A stretch of DNA of 64,000 nucleotides from Syntrophotalea acetylenica (GCF_001888165.1 NZ_CP015455.1:2784001-2848000); one strand, 5' to 3'. Positions 1 through 8,466 are shown, numbered from the stretch's first letter. The notes: generated by a model not told the origin, from the letters alone. Numbers and translations are program-made.

Positions 1-215
1 TGTTTTTTTCCAACCCCGGCTACGGGGACCTCAAAACTCTCTCGGAAATTGTATACTATCAGGGAGCAGAAGGCTATGTACCCTTGCGACCTGGCCGGGT
101 CACATAACCTTACAAACCAGAAAAGAGAATAGCAAAGTCTCCAACGGCGGCAATATACCCCCGGACCTTTTGGACTGAGCCAGAAGGGCAACCATCAAAG
201 CAAAGGATCGGACAC

Positions 216-797
216 ATGCAGATCACCGACATCCTCGCCAAAATGGGCGGACTCCAATCTATCGCGCGAGAACTGGACATCGACGAAACCCAGGCTGCAA
301 GCGGTGCCGAAGCTCTCATCCCGGCTATCCTCGGCGGGTTCAAGAAGCAGGCACAATCGCAGCCCACGGGTCTTGAAGGCCTCGGCGGCCTGCTCGGCCA
401 ACTAGGCGGTGGCGGCCTTTTCGACCAGGTGCTGGCAGCGCAGCCGACGGACGTAAGCCGCGGCAACAACATCCTTGGAACAATCTTCGGGTCCAAAGAC
501 GTCAGCCGTGCTGTCGCACAGAACGCAGCATCACAATCGGGCCTCGACCAGACACTGCTGAAAAAGATGCTGCCGATGCTGGCGATGCTGGTTACGGGCT
601 ACATGGCGAAGCAGGGTAGTACCGCCACCACAGCATCACAGCGCTCCCCGAAAGGGCTCGCCAGCCTGCTGAAGGGCCTGCTTGGCGGTCGCGGCGCCAC
701 AACGTCAAACTTTGCCGCAATGCTCGACCTGAACGGCGACGGCAATCCGCTGGACGACATCATCCGGATGGCCGGAAAGACAATGCGCCAGCCGTAG
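216..797 (+). CDS. DUF937 family protein
   Basis: A 193-residue protein with no signal peptide or membrane span. The N-terminal half has the DUF937 (YidB-like) pattern: an all-helical start, then an alanine-rich 'EALIPAILGGFKKQ' segment, then repeated glycine-rich GLGGLL/GGGGL stretches at about residues 60-75. The molecular role of this family is not established. The C-terminus has a short 'DLNGDGNPLDDI' stretch (about residues 173-184) resembling an EF-hand-like calcium loop. It stands alone on the plus strand; the next gene on this strand is desulfoferrodoxin, about 300 bp downstream and apparently with its own promoter. Family assignment is fairly secure, function unknown. Confidence 0.8.
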   Translation: MQITDILAKMGGLQSIARELDIDETQAASGAEALIPAILGGFKKQAQSQPTGLEGLGGLLGQLGGGGLFDQVLAAQPTDVSRGNNILGTIFGSKDVSRAVAQNAASQSGLDQTLLKKMLPMLAMLVTGYMAKQGSTATTASQRSPKGLASLLKGLLGGRGATTSNFAAMLDLNGDGNPLDDIIRMAGKTMRQP

Positions 798-899
798 TCC
801 CGGGCACAAGGCTCCGTAGTCACTCCCCGCCCCAGGAGAACGGGTCCATGGGCGGGGATTCCGGGATTCCCCTCCAGGGCTTTGCAGTGACCTGCAAAG

Positions 900-927
900 T
901 TGCTGATGAGAATTGGCGTGTTATAGT
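900..927 (+). promoter_or_regulatory. Candidate sigma-70 promoter for desulfoferrodoxin
   Basis: TTGCTG at 900-905 and TATAGT at 922-927 are separated by 16 bp. Transcription would start near 934 and give a leader of about 160 nt before the dfx start codon. The leader contains the perfect inverted repeat at 995-1017. Inferred from consensus match only. Confidence 0.4.
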
Positions 928-994
928 AAAAGAACAATTTTTTTCACATCATCGGAAGATAGCCACGGTGCGGGGGCCGGTCGCTGCTGTATAA

Positions 995-1017
995 GCAAGG
1001 GACCATAGGTCCCTTGC
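995..1017. promoter_or_regulatory. Perfect inverted repeat upstream of desulfoferrodoxin
   Basis: Two perfect 10-bp arms (GCAAGGGACC and GGTCCCTTGC) flank a 3-base spacer. The repeat lies 77 bp before the dfx start, downstream of the candidate promoter. It could be an operator or a hairpin in the leader RNA. No T-tract follows, so an intrinsic terminator is unlikely. Confidence 0.5.
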
Positions 1018-1093
1018 AGGGTTGTCGATTTTCCGGAGTTGGAAGAAGACGCGGTTTTGAATGCAAACAAACCAGCCATACAAGGAGGAGCCA

Positions 1094-1546
1094 ATGCCGA
1101 AGCTGCTGGAAATCTACAAATGCGATGCCTGTGGGAATATTGTTGAAGTCGTGCATGAAGGAGCTGGCGAATTGATCTGTTGCGGTGCGGCCATGAAGCT
1201 GATGGTTGAGAATACTGTCGATGCGGCCAAGGAAAAACATGTACCTGTCATCGAAAAAACCATGTCAGGGTTCAAGGTCAAAGTCGGCAGCATGGCGCAT
1301 CCGATGGAGGAAAAACACTACATCGAGTGGGTCGAACTGGTTGTCGACGGCAAGGTTTGTCGCCAGCGCCTGCAACCCGGTGAAGAGCCGGTAGTCAAGT
1401 TCCGCATCAGCGGCACCCCGGGCAAGGCAAAAGCCCTTGTTTGCGAAGCCGGTGAAAATCCCGACGCGGAGTTCTGTACACCGGACAGTGAGGTTGTTGC
1501 CCGTGCCTACTGCAATATTCATGGCCTCTGGACGGCAACCTTCTGA
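1094..1546 (+). CDS. dfx: Desulfoferrodoxin (2Fe superoxide reductase)
   Basis: Reduces superoxide to hydrogen peroxide in the cytoplasm of anaerobes without making oxygen. Center I, the desulforedoxin-like Fe(Cys)4 site, is complete: C10, C13, C29, C30. Center II, the catalytic Fe(His)4Cys site, shows E47-K48-H49, H69, H75 and the C-terminal C140-x2-H143 motif. The protein has 150 residues, about 24 more than the classic 126-residue form. The extra sequence lies between H75 and C140 and brings additional cysteines at 89, 117 and 128. The start at 1094 is preferred over an upstream in-frame ATG at 1061 because AAGGAGGAG sits just before it. A strong terminator follows at 1629. Confidence 0.93.
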   Translation: MPKLLEIYKCDACGNIVEVVHEGAGELICCGAAMKLMVENTVDAAKEKHVPVIEKTMSGFKVKVGSMAHPMEEKHYIEWVELVVDGKVCRQRLQPGEEPVVKFRISGTPGKAKALVCEAGENPDAEFCTPDSEVVARAYCNIHGLWTATF

Positions 1547-1628
1547 TCGATTTGCGAGGCCAGGGTGAAACCCAAGGCCCATGGATCGCATCCAAACAGG
1601 TTTTTCAAGGGTAAAAGCCAAATGGATA

Positions 1629-1666
1629 CCGGGCTGTTCCCTGCAAAATGGGCAGCCCGGTTTTTT
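1629..1666 (+). terminator. Rho-independent terminator after desulfoferrodoxin
   Basis: Stem CCGGGCTG (1629-1636) pairs with CAGCCCGG (1653-1660) and is followed directly by six T residues. Confidence 0.85.
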
Positions 1667-1747
1667 AGACGAACGTCCCGGCTCTGTCCTTGCCCCGGGG
1701 AATCTCCCGCATTTCGCCTGGCGAAGTTTTCACTAGCGGCTACCGCA

Positions 1748-2239
1748 TCAGGAAAGCAGCATCTCGACAACCCACTTTGCCACCAGGCCGCTGACCCGGG
1801 CGCACCGGTTCCCGCGCTCATTGGCGAACATCAGGTACTCGCTGGCGTTCCAGAAGTTCCAGGTGCGTCCGCTGAATCGCTGTTGCAGATACTCGCACGA
1901 GATGCCGCCAAACTCGGACTCGAAGCGATAGACAAGTTCACGTCCCGCATGGAAATTTTCCAGACCCGGGCCGGAGCTGAATGCATCGGGATCCCGTCCA
2001 TACCTCGCGCCCAGGGCAAGGATTCCGCCTGTCAGAGCGCCGCATAAACCGGTACCGACAAGAGCGCCGCCACCTGACAAGCCATGACTGGCCTTGATCA
2101 GCATATCTGTCACCTCGTCCCCGATCACCGTTTTTACGGCACTCAAAACACATTGGGGGCAACAGCCATATTTTGAATCCAGCTCATATGCGATCTCATA
2201 GGCCTGCTCCGCAAGTTCGCAGCATTTTTCTTCATTCAT
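1748..2239 (-). CDS. C_GCAxxG_C_C family redox protein
   Basis: A 163-residue cysteine-rich soluble protein. The N-terminus (MNEEKCCELAEQAYEIA) is followed by the CPQC motif near residues 27-30, then by a glycine-rich loop around residues 52-75 containing the single Cys of the family pattern. Further cysteines occur near residues 115 and 144. Members are small putatively redox-active proteins common in anaerobes; the reaction is unknown. GGAAGGAT lies before the ATG. It is convergent with desulfoferrodoxin, with the terminator of that gene between them. Confidence 0.82.
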   Translation of the reverse strand: MNEEKCCELAEQAYEIAYELDSKYGCCPQCVLSAVKTVIGDEVTDMLIKASHGLSGGGALVGTGLCGALTGGILALGARYGRDPDAFSSGPGLENFHAGRELVYRFESEFGGISCEYLQQRFSGRTWNFWNASEYLMFANERGNRCARVSGLVAKWVVEMLLS

Positions 2240-2349
2240 GGCACATCCTTCCTTTCACAAAAATGCCTGTATCAGGCAAGAATTCCGGGAACATCCATGA
2301 TAGGTAAATTCAAGGAAAAATGGAGATTTTCAAATATTGGTTCGATAAC

Positions 2350-2571
2350 CGGCCGCGTCAATCCGCAGACTTGTGTGTGACCCGGGCCGCCCCGCCCCCG
2401 GCCTCGCCTTTCGGGCAACCGGAGGCTGTCCGCTTCCCTATCCTGCGCGTGACGCGGCGAACCGATGTGCGCCTACGCGCAATCCCTGATTGCTTGGCCA
2501 CAACGAAAAATAGATCGTTCCCCACATGAAAACGACGCTGTGTTCATCCAAAGTTTCCGGATGGAGACTAA
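2350..2571 (+). repeat. MITE-like repeat, copy 1 (diverged)
   Basis: Matches copies at 5836-6009 (reverse) and 28231-28405. The shared right half includes the CCACAACGAAAAAT block and the terminal TTTCCGGATGGA. This copy is the most diverged and carries about 60 extra bases in its middle. Its right end runs directly into the stop codon of the metallo-hydrolase gene at 2568. No coding function is apparent. Confidence 0.7.
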
Positions 2572-3425
2572 ATTGTTTCAACAGCAAGACTCGATGCGAA
2601 TGCTTTGGCAACAAGCGGCATAACGGCCAAAGATGGCAGTCCAAGCTCACTGACTACTTTCTGGCATAACTCCATGATATTTTGCTGTGGTGAATCATTG
2701 CTGTTGTTGAGAACGGCAGCGTGGATGCGTTTGAGATATAAAATACTCTCATCCATTCTCTTGCGTATGTTTTCTTGACCTTGCATTGGAGACTCCCAGG
2801 ATGAGAACAAATATTCCAGATTGTCTATTTTTTGCAATGCTCTGATGGAGGCAATGGAATTTGCAATGTTCTCGTAGATTGGCAAGTCACCAGGGAAAAT
2901 CAAGGCATCGCCTGAGAATAAAGACTTTTCCTCTTCAATCAGCAGTGAAACAGAACCTCTTGAATGGCCGGGGGTGTGAGCTATGGTGCAAAACAGGCTA
3001 TTTCCCAATTCTAATATTTCGCCATCAGAAATAAATCTGTCAATTTCTACAGAACCTTCCACAAGACTTTGAAATCCGGGGACCGGCCTGTCTTTAAATT
3101 GTTGTTCGGTATCTTCAATCCAATCCTGTTCGATTTTATGGGCAAAAACCGTACAACCAGTCAGCTTTTTTATACTTTTGGCTGCACCAATGTGATCGGG
3201 GTGGGAATGGGTAAGAATTAAAGAAGCAATGTCCTCCGGTTCTTTTCCGTGCTCTTTTATGTACGCCAGAATTGCCTTTGCGGCACCAGCCACACCGCTA
3301 TCGATTAAATGTATTTTGTCGCCAAAAACAAGATAAACATACGCGAACCTATCGAGCGAAACTTTCTGAGAAACAGGCACCTTAAAAGGTATTTTTAGCG
3401 CATGTATACGTTCTGTAATCTGCAT
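2568..3425 (-). CDS. MBL-fold metallohydrolase
   Basis: A 285-residue metallo-beta-lactamase-fold hydrolase. The metal-binding motif HSHPDH lies at about residues 73-78, preceded by the typical 'DSG' strand-turn near residue 42. A second histidine comes in 'HTPGHSRGS' (about residues 150-158) and an aspartate in 'FSGDALIF' (about 171-178). Substrate cannot be told from sequence; glyoxalase II-like and lactonase-like proteins share this layout. GAGG precedes the ATG at suitable spacing. The stop codon sits on the edge of the repeat at 2350-2571, so the last residues may have been changed by its insertion. Lower GC than the core region suggests acquired DNA. Confidence 0.85.
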   Translation of the reverse strand: MQITERIHALKIPFKVPVSQKVSLDRFAYVYLVFGDKIHLIDSGVAGAAKAILAYIKEHGKEPEDIASLILTHSHPDHIGAAKSIKKLTGCTVFAHKIEQDWIEDTEQQFKDRPVPGFQSLVEGSVEIDRFISDGEILELGNSLFCTIAHTPGHSRGSVSLLIEEEKSLFSGDALIFPGDLPIYENIANSIASIRALQKIDNLEYLFSSWESPMQGQENIRKRMDESILYLKRIHAAVLNNSNDSPQQNIMELCQKVVSELGLPSLAVMPLVAKAFASSLAVETI

Positions 3426-3466
3426 TTTTATATACCTCGCTATTTCAAAAACCAGAGCATTTTAGC

Positions 3467-4018
3467 TTAATATTGGCAAGACTCTGATAAATTTGAATCA
3501 ACTTTCTGTTTGATTTTTCTACCATTTTTCAGTTTGTAAACAGCGACACCGTCAATTGGCTCTAAAACGACTTCATATTTTGCGTTCTCCTCCGGAACAA
3601 ATACGGACGATGTATAAAAATGCTTGTAGCAGTCCCTCTCGCATGTTTGAAACTTTGTCCGGTAACTGTTAATCAAAGGCACACCCGCCTTGACCTTAAA
3701 GGTGGCCGTAGCATCGTCGCTTTTTTTCAGGTCAAGACGGCCCATGACAACCGGATTGCCTGAACATTCCACGGACTTGTAAAGATAAATTACCGTTGGA
3801 AATGTGCGGCGGCATTCGGTTGAGATCAACTTCCCGGTGAACTTATCCTTTTCTCCCCGGGGAACAATTGTCCCGGTTTCTTCTGAAATATAATGATTGA
3901 CATCATGCCTGATATAGGTGACAGAAGCCACGCTTCCGTTCGGGTCAACCGAGTAAAGGGGTTTTGCACAACCTGGCAACAAAGCTACAAGCATAAACAA
4001 CATGATGATTTTTCCCAT
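3467..4018 (-). CDS. Hypothetical lipoprotein
   Basis: A 183-residue protein with a lipoprotein signal: MGKIIMLFMLVALLPGC, a lipobox with cysteine near residue 17, so likely anchored to the membrane after signal peptidase II cleavage. The mature part is beta-rich with cysteine pairs (for example TCERDC near residue 125) but fits no family I recognise. Two in-frame ATGs compete; the one at 4018 is chosen because AAAGGGA lies about 9 nt before it, whereas it abuts the ATG at 4027. In array direction the gene follows the attC at 4113-4214, so it is a likely integron cassette. Confidence 0.7.
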   Translation of the reverse strand: MGKIIMLFMLVALLPGCAKPLYSVDPNGSVASVTYIRHDVNHYISEETGTIVPRGEKDKFTGKLISTECRRTFPTVIYLYKSVECSGNPVVMGRLDLKKSDDATATFKVKAGVPLINSYRTKFQTCERDCYKHFYTSSVFVPEENAKYEVVLEPIDGVAVYKLKNGRKIKQKVDSNLSESCQY

Positions 4019-4112
4019 AATCAACATTCCCTTTGCGAAATGGCGTAATTTTTATCAGATAAATTCCCCGGCAGATTCTTTTCAAAAAAACCTGGACCGT
4101 CAAATGTTCATC

Positions 4113-4214
4113 ACATAACGATTTTCTCACCGGCACAATGAAACGGGCCCGCCTCGTGGAAACCTGAACGGAAAACGCCCCTGTGTCACCAGTCCGGTTG
4201 ACCTGGTGTCTGGC
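4113..4214 (-). other. attC-like site (diverged)
   Basis: Shares the long-attC signature with the sites at 15960 and 13903: ACCGGC near the left arm, a GTGGAAACCTGAACGGAAA centre, and TGTCACCAGTCCGG near the right arm. Left core ACATAAC; the right core is decayed (GTCTGGC at 4208-4214 where GTTRRRY is expected). It lies directly behind the LysE gene, as an attC should. It is the leftmost attC I can recognise. Confidence 0.6.
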
Positions 4215-4216
4215 CG

Positions 4217-4831
4217 TCATTTATCGGCGAATGAGAGTTCGGCCGCCATGCCAGCAAAGGTTGCTGCGAAACTGCGGCGAAGCCAGATCTGGACTCGTGG
4301 CGAATCGATGACCGCTTTCCGGAACGCATGCGCAAGAAAGCCATAGACAACAAATACGACAAACGTCATGGCCATAAAAACGGCGCTAAGCAGGATAAGC
4401 TGGAAGACTGGCGCAGCAGCCCCTGGTTGAACAAACTGCGGAAGAAAAGCCAGGAAGAAGATGGTTAGCTTCGGGTTGAGAATATTTATCAGGAACGCCT
4501 TCAAAACAAGATCCGTGGCCTTGCCTGCAGAAGAGCCTGCTTCAACGGCAAGAGCCGACTGGTCCCGCCAGGTGGCAAGGGCAATGTAGCACAGGTATGC
4601 AACACCAGCGTACTTCAGGGTTTGAAAAGCGAGGGCGCTGGTGTGCATGAGAGCCGCCAGTCCCAGCACTGTCGCCAGGAGATGGGGCAAAATGCCCAAA
4701 GTGCAACCCAGTGCCGCAAACACGCTGGCCCTTCGGCCATGGCTGAGACCGGTAGATATGGTGAAAACGACTCCCGTACCGGGTATGAGGACCACGACAA
4801 ATGAAGTGATGAGAAATTCAAGGTTCAACAT
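4217..4831 (-). CDS. LysE/RhtB family exporter
   Basis: A 204-residue inner-membrane protein with about six hydrophobic helices. The N-terminus has the family hallmark 'IPGTGVVFTISTGLSHGRRAS' region (about residues 16-36), in which a Pro-Gly turn ends helix 1. A second conserved block 'FLINILNPKLTIFFLAFLPQFV' lies near residues 113-134. The family exports amino acids or related metabolites using the proton gradient; the substrate here is unknown. GGAGG precedes the ATG. The gene ends 2 bp before the attC-like site at 4113-4214 and lies in array orientation, so it is probably a cassette gene. Confidence 0.88.
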   Translation of the reverse strand: MLNLEFLITSFVVVLIPGTGVVFTISTGLSHGRRASVFAALGCTLGILPHLLATVLGLAALMHTSALAFQTLKYAGVAYLCYIALATWRDQSALAVEAGSSAGKATDLVLKAFLINILNPKLTIFFLAFLPQFVQPGAAAPVFQLILLSAVFMAMTFVVFVVYGFLAHAFRKAVIDSPRVQIWLRRSFAATFAGMAAELSFADK

Positions 4832-4927
4832 TCAAAGAGCCTCCTGCCTACGGTCAATAGGGGGCACGGTAGCTGGGGGCAAACCAGGCCAACCTGTTGA
4901 AATTAAGAATGAATCAAGCTGGCTTTA

Positions 4928-5653
4928 TCAATCATTCAAATAAAAGGTTATTGTTGTAACAACACGAACATCTTTTTCAATTTTTGCGGAATCGCCATAT
5001 TGTTCTCCGGCATCAACTACAATGAAATTTCCTTGTCGTGCACTTCGGATTCCACCAACAGTCACATTGGCATTCTTAGCAAACTCGTTGGCAGCGATGC
5101 GTGCGTTTTTGGTAGCTTCGCTAAGCATATTCGGTTTTATTTCATTCAACTTGGTGAAATGATATAAAGGTGGTCTGTTTTCAATATCAAGACCTTTAGC
5201 AATCAGTTTATTTACGTTACTTCGAACTTTACTGACGAGTTCGACTTTATTTGATTCAACACTAATGGTCCCTGTTAATCTATGTGCTTCATCAACCAAT
5301 TTCTGGTTTTCATCTCGATATTCAAAAAACTCGTAACTCAGAACTCCTAGCTGAATTTCATCTTCGGTAAAACCATTCTCTTTAAGTAAATCTTTAATGG
5401 TCTCCTTGTGCTTTTCGGCTTGTTCGTATAATCTCGGTATCTGTTCTTTATTATTGCCGGACACTTTATAAGCGATTGTCCAATTAACCCGATCTGCTGT
5501 AACCCTCCTTTCAGCTAAACCTTTAACCTCTGCTGTGTTGAGGGCAACTTTGGAATTGTACAAAGTTTGTCCTATAAAGTAGCCGGAGACAGCTAAGCCA
5601 ATAGCTACAAACAGCCCCAGAAAAAACAAGCCAACCTGATTTTCTTTAATCAT
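4928..5653 (-). CDS. SIMPL (DUF541) domain protein
   Basis: A 241-residue protein with an N-terminal hydrophobic anchor (about residues 8-30) and a SIMPL domain covering the rest. The 'VKGLAERRVTADRVNWTIAYKVSG' region (about 43-66) and 'RIAANEFAKNANVTVGGIRSARQG' (about 186-209) are characteristic. It probably faces the periplasm. The family is loosely linked to envelope or oxidative stress, with no defined biochemistry. GGGAGAA lies before the ATG. I see no clear attC on either side, so cassette status is unproven. Confidence 0.8.
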   Translation of the reverse strand: MIKENQVGLFFLGLFVAIGLAVSGYFIGQTLYNSKVALNTAEVKGLAERRVTADRVNWTIAYKVSGNNKEQIPRLYEQAEKHKETIKDLLKENGFTEDEIQLGVLSYEFFEYRDENQKLVDEAHRLTGTISVESNKVELVSKVRSNVNKLIAKGLDIENRPPLYHFTKLNEIKPNMLSEATKNARIAANEFAKNANVTVGGIRSARQGNFIVVDAGEQYGDSAKIEKDVRVVTTITFYLND

Positions 5654-5826
5654 GGTTTTCTCCCAACAATTAGCGTTAGAGGGGGAGTGAGTTCAGAAAC
5701 ACAACTGCAAAAACATGTCCTTTATTCGTAATTACAAGGATTTATACATTTACTCCGGCACCCACCCAGAGTCAGCCGTCTGGTCGAGCGGATGGTTCGT
5801 CGCGCGTTTTGTTTGAAAGATTTTCA

Positions 5827-6636
5827 CTAACTCTTATCCATCCGGAATCTCCGGATGGATACATCGTGGTTTTCATATGGGAAACGAGCAATTTTTCGTT
5901 GTGGCAAGGAAATCAAGGGGCTGCGCGGAGGCGTACATCGGTACGCCGCACAAGCAAGCCTGCGGATTGACGCCGCCATGGCGGAAAAGGGCCGTTTCCG
6001 GATGAAAACTAACTCAGATGGAGATTCAAAAATGTAGTCAGAATTTGCCGCTTCGATCTCACGCCGGGTTCCATAACCATAGGTAACGAGTGCCGTCATT
6101 ATGCCGTTGCTTTTTCCTCCAATCACATCATGTACCCGGTCGCCCACAATGAGTGTCAAGCTGGGAGCAAGATTCCATGTCCTGATAATATGTGCCACAA
6201 GATCGGTCTTTTCGCATAAGCGGCCATCAATCTCGCTGCCGTGGATCCCATCAAAAAACTGCGTCAGGTCGAAATGGTCGAGAACTCGAGTGGCAAAAAT
6301 CGTCGGTTTGGAAGTAGCCAAAAGCAACCGGCGCCCCGATTCCCGGATTTTGCGAAGCGCCGGGACAATTCCTGGATAAACATGGTTTTCGTAAATTCCA
6401 ATTTCAGTGTATCTCTCCCGGTAATGGTTTAAAGCCAAATCCAACAATTCAGCATCATCGCTTTCGAGCAAGCGGGCGAAGGAATTTCTCAGAGGCGGAC
6501 CAATGCACCACAATAGAGCATCTGCAGCTGGCGCTTTTCTGCCAAGCCGCGTGAGTGAGAATTGAATACACCGGGTTATCCCTTCTTTAGGGTCAGTCAA
6601 AGTACCATCCAGATCAAAAAGCACGTTATGAATCAT
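5827..6636 (-). CDS. HAD-family phosphatase with repeat-derived C-terminus
   Basis: A 269-residue frame of which about the first 212 residues are a haloacid dehalogenase-type phosphatase resembling phosphoglycolate phosphatase. Motif I is FDLDGTLTD (about residues 7-15), motif II 'LLATSKP' (about 104-110), a lysine follows in the third region, and motif IV is 'IVGDRVHDV' (about 163-171). The natural product would be about 215-225 residues. The tail after 'SPSELVFI' is arginine-rich and is encoded by the inserted repeat at 5836-6009, so the original C-terminal end has been replaced. Catalytic motifs are intact and activity may remain. Substrate unknown. Confidence 0.82.
   Translation of the reverse strand: MIHNVLFDLDGTLTDPKEGITRCIQFSLTRLGRKAPAADALLWCIGPPLRNSFARLLESDDAELLDLALNHYRERYTEIGIYENHVYPGIVPALRKIRESGRRLLLATSKPTIFATRVLDHFDLTQFFDGIHGSEIDGRLCEKTDLVAHIIRTWNLAPSLTLIVGDRVHDVIGGKSNGIMTALVTYGYGTRREIEAANSDYIFESPSELVFIRKRPFSAMAASIRRLACAAYRCTPPRSPLISLPQRKIARFPYENHDVSIRRFRMDKS
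5836..6009 (-). repeat. MITE-like repeat, copy 2 (inside the HAD gene 3' end)
   Basis: Reverse-complement copy of the element at 28231-28405, close to full-length identity. It runs from TTTTCATCCGGAAACGG at one end to CCGGATGGA at the other. The terminal inverted repeat is about CATCCGGAAAC. It supplies the final roughly 57 codons and the stop region of the HAD phosphatase reading frame. Confidence 0.8.
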
Positions 6637-6691
6637 GGAAGGATTCCTTCAACAACGTTAATTTACCGGTTGCCGGAGTGCGAAGCGTGGT

Positions 6692-6855
6692 GGCAATCCT
6701 CGTAAAAACTCGGAAAAACACGGTATTTACCAGTCCGAAGCAGAGCAAATATCTTTCAAGCCCCCCCCCGCCTGTTTCTAGAAAACAGCATGCACTGCCA
6801 AATATAAGCGTATTTTCATGCCCTTTATGAAATTGATGATGCACGTTTGTTGCGT
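6692..6855 (+). pseudogene. brnT: Decayed brnT toxin fragment
   Basis: This stretch is collinear with about 160 bp of the intact brnT at 25632: shared blocks include CGTAAAAAC, GGAAAAACA, TTTACCAGTCCGAAGC, GAGCAAAT, TCATGCCCTT and GATGATGCACGT. A long C run and small indels break the frame, and neither the start nor the antitoxin survives. It points opposite to the neighbouring array-direction genes, as the intact BrnTA cassette does in integron B. Confidence 0.7.
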
Positions 6856-6872
6856 CCTGCATCCCAGCTGGA

Positions 6873-7565
6873 TTAAAACTTGTAGTTGATGCCGCCGCGG
6901 ATGAACTCTCCACGCGCACCAGCATAGACCGGAAGATCGTTGTCAACCTTATGTCTGCTCTTCCCCAGATCATAATATTGGTACTCAACTTTCAGGGAGA
7001 AGTTTTTCCATAAAGCATATTCAGCGCCTGCGCCAACGACATATCCGGCTCTCCATTTGTCTTCGCCGTTTTTCGGGGTGCCGCTCGGGGGAATGGCAGC
7101 ACCCTCTGTATCGACAGTATCAACATCTACTTTGCCCACAGCAAGACCACCGGTTCCATAAATAAGGAGACGGCCGAATGCAAGACCCAGCCGGCCGCGT
7201 AAGGTTGCCAGCGCATCAATGCTCGATTCCGCACGAAAACGCGGGTTGGGACAGGGACCGCTGCCATCAAAATCCGCCCAATCGAAGTCGATTTCAATGC
7301 CACCCACTACAGCAGGCATTTTGCCCTGATAGGACAATAACTGCAGGTTTGCCCCGGCGGTACCACCGGCCATCCCCCCGCTCACATGGTGGTCAGCTTT
7401 TGTTGTACCTCCGATGTAATCCCAATTGGTCTTTCCCCAACCGTAACCTCCATTGATGCCGACATAAAAACCTGACCAGTTATACGCCGGGATATCCGCG
7501 GCCAACGAGGGTACTGCCACAACCATTAATCCAAGCACAACAAATCCGAAAAAAACCTGTTTCAT
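6873..7565 (-). CDS. Outer-membrane beta-barrel protein (Omp25/Opa-like)
   Basis: A 230-residue protein with a signal peptide (MKQVFFGFVVLGLMVVAVPSLAA, cleavage near residue 22-23) followed by 'YNWSGFYVGINGGYGWG', the typical opening of Omp25/RopB/porin-like eight-stranded barrels. Alternating hydrophobic strands continue to the C-terminal 'FIRGGINYKF', ending in phenylalanine as outer-membrane barrels usually do. The start at 7565 has AAAGGAGG at ideal spacing. A role in adhesion or envelope structure is possible but not shown. No attC is evident beside it. Confidence 0.85.
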   Translation of the reverse strand: MKQVFFGFVVLGLMVVAVPSLAADIPAYNWSGFYVGINGGYGWGKTNWDYIGGTTKADHHVSGGMAGGTAGANLQLLSYQGKMPAVVGGIEIDFDWADFDGSGPCPNPRFRAESSIDALATLRGRLGLAFGRLLIYGTGGLAVGKVDVDTVDTEGAAIPPSGTPKNGEDKWRAGYVVGAGAEYALWKNFSLKVEYQYYDLGKSRHKVDNDLPVYAGARGEFIRGGINYKF

Positions 7566-7627
7566 AATCCCTCCTTTTGAAATGCAATGATGATTATTAC
7601 TCTTGACGGCCGCGGGCCCGACAAGCA

Positions 7628-8392
7628 TCAGGCGACATTCCTCAGCCCCCGTTTAATGATATAGCTCGTTGCAACAGAAGAACTCTTTTCTTGCCACTGG
7701 GCGCAGAAATCAACTACCCATTGGGGATTTGATTTGGCTGCGTCATTAAGCCAGTTGCCACAAGAATCTTGAACATACCTTGATGAATCCTCCATAACCT
7801 CATTCAACAAAACCTGCCCCATGGCAGGTGATTCCTTTAACTTTTGGATGTGCTTTGACCAAACGCCTCTCGGCCTTGTGGCCTCTATCGCAAATCTACG
7901 AATATTCTCGGACTCTGACATGGCCCATGGCAACAACCAAACTAACGCCTGCGTTAGGTCCGCGGCTATTGCGGGACGAAGGGCCAACCAAGCCCATTCC
8001 CTTACGCCAAAATGTCGGTCATCGGCAAGCGATCGTACAGCTGATAACTTTTCTCCCAGAGACAGGTAATCACTATTCCCGATAACAAAGGCGGCCCAAC
8101 CTCTGGCTGTATCCGAGGGGTGCTGTTGCAGAAGTTCGGCTGCGTTATTACCTAAATGCTCAACGAGTACCGTTGCGGCCAGATTCATCCGTTTTTTGAA
8201 GCCCAATCCGGCAGCATTGGTCACACGCTGTTGTTCTTCAGGTGTAACACTCGGGACAACATGGCCAAGCAAGATTCCAAAATCGACCGCGAGCGCCTCT
8301 GAAAGCGATGCTGATTCCTCTGTTCCAAGATTCAGACGATCAAGTACCGATGGTTCAATGGTATCTCGACTCTTAGCACCTATTCTTGCCAT
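7628..8392 (-). CDS. DNA alkylation repair protein (AlkD-like)
   Basis: A 254-residue all-helical HEAT-like repeat protein of the AlkD/AlkC glycosylase superfamily. Diagnostic blocks are 'REWAWLALRPAIAADL' (about residues 131-146), 'RRFAIEATRPRGVW' (about 165-178) and 'YVQDSCGNWLNDAAKSNPQWVVDF' (about 206-229), matching the last repeats of this family. AlkD-type enzymes excise bulky or cationic alkylated bases without base flipping. Which member this is cannot be fixed from motifs alone. It lies 62 bp upstream of the porin-like gene, same strand. Confidence 0.82.
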   Translation of the reverse strand: MARIGAKSRDTIEPSVLDRLNLGTEESASLSEALAVDFGILLGHVVPSVTPEEQQRVTNAAGLGFKKRMNLAATVLVEHLGNNAAELLQQHPSDTARGWAAFVIGNSDYLSLGEKLSAVRSLADDRHFGVREWAWLALRPAIAADLTQALVWLLPWAMSESENIRRFAIEATRPRGVWSKHIQKLKESPAMGQVLLNEVMEDSSRYVQDSCGNWLNDAAKSNPQWVVDFCAQWQEKSSSVATSYIIKRGLRNVA

Positions 8393-8466
8393 GGTGTAAC
8401 CTTTTTTCTCCGCCGCTGCTTTTCAGCGCTCGCGGCTTTTTGCGATCCCCTACAAAATAAGCATTT

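Noticed and set aside
1-215. Possible terminator hairpin CCCCG-CGGGG at 15-28
   Set aside because: The T run lies on the wrong side for the plus strand and no gene precedes it in the window; not enough to call.
8393-8466. GCGCTCGCGG-containing hairpin between alkD and the HD gene as an attC
   Set aside because: No RYYYAAC/GTTRRRY pair at a suitable distance and no L-box symmetry.
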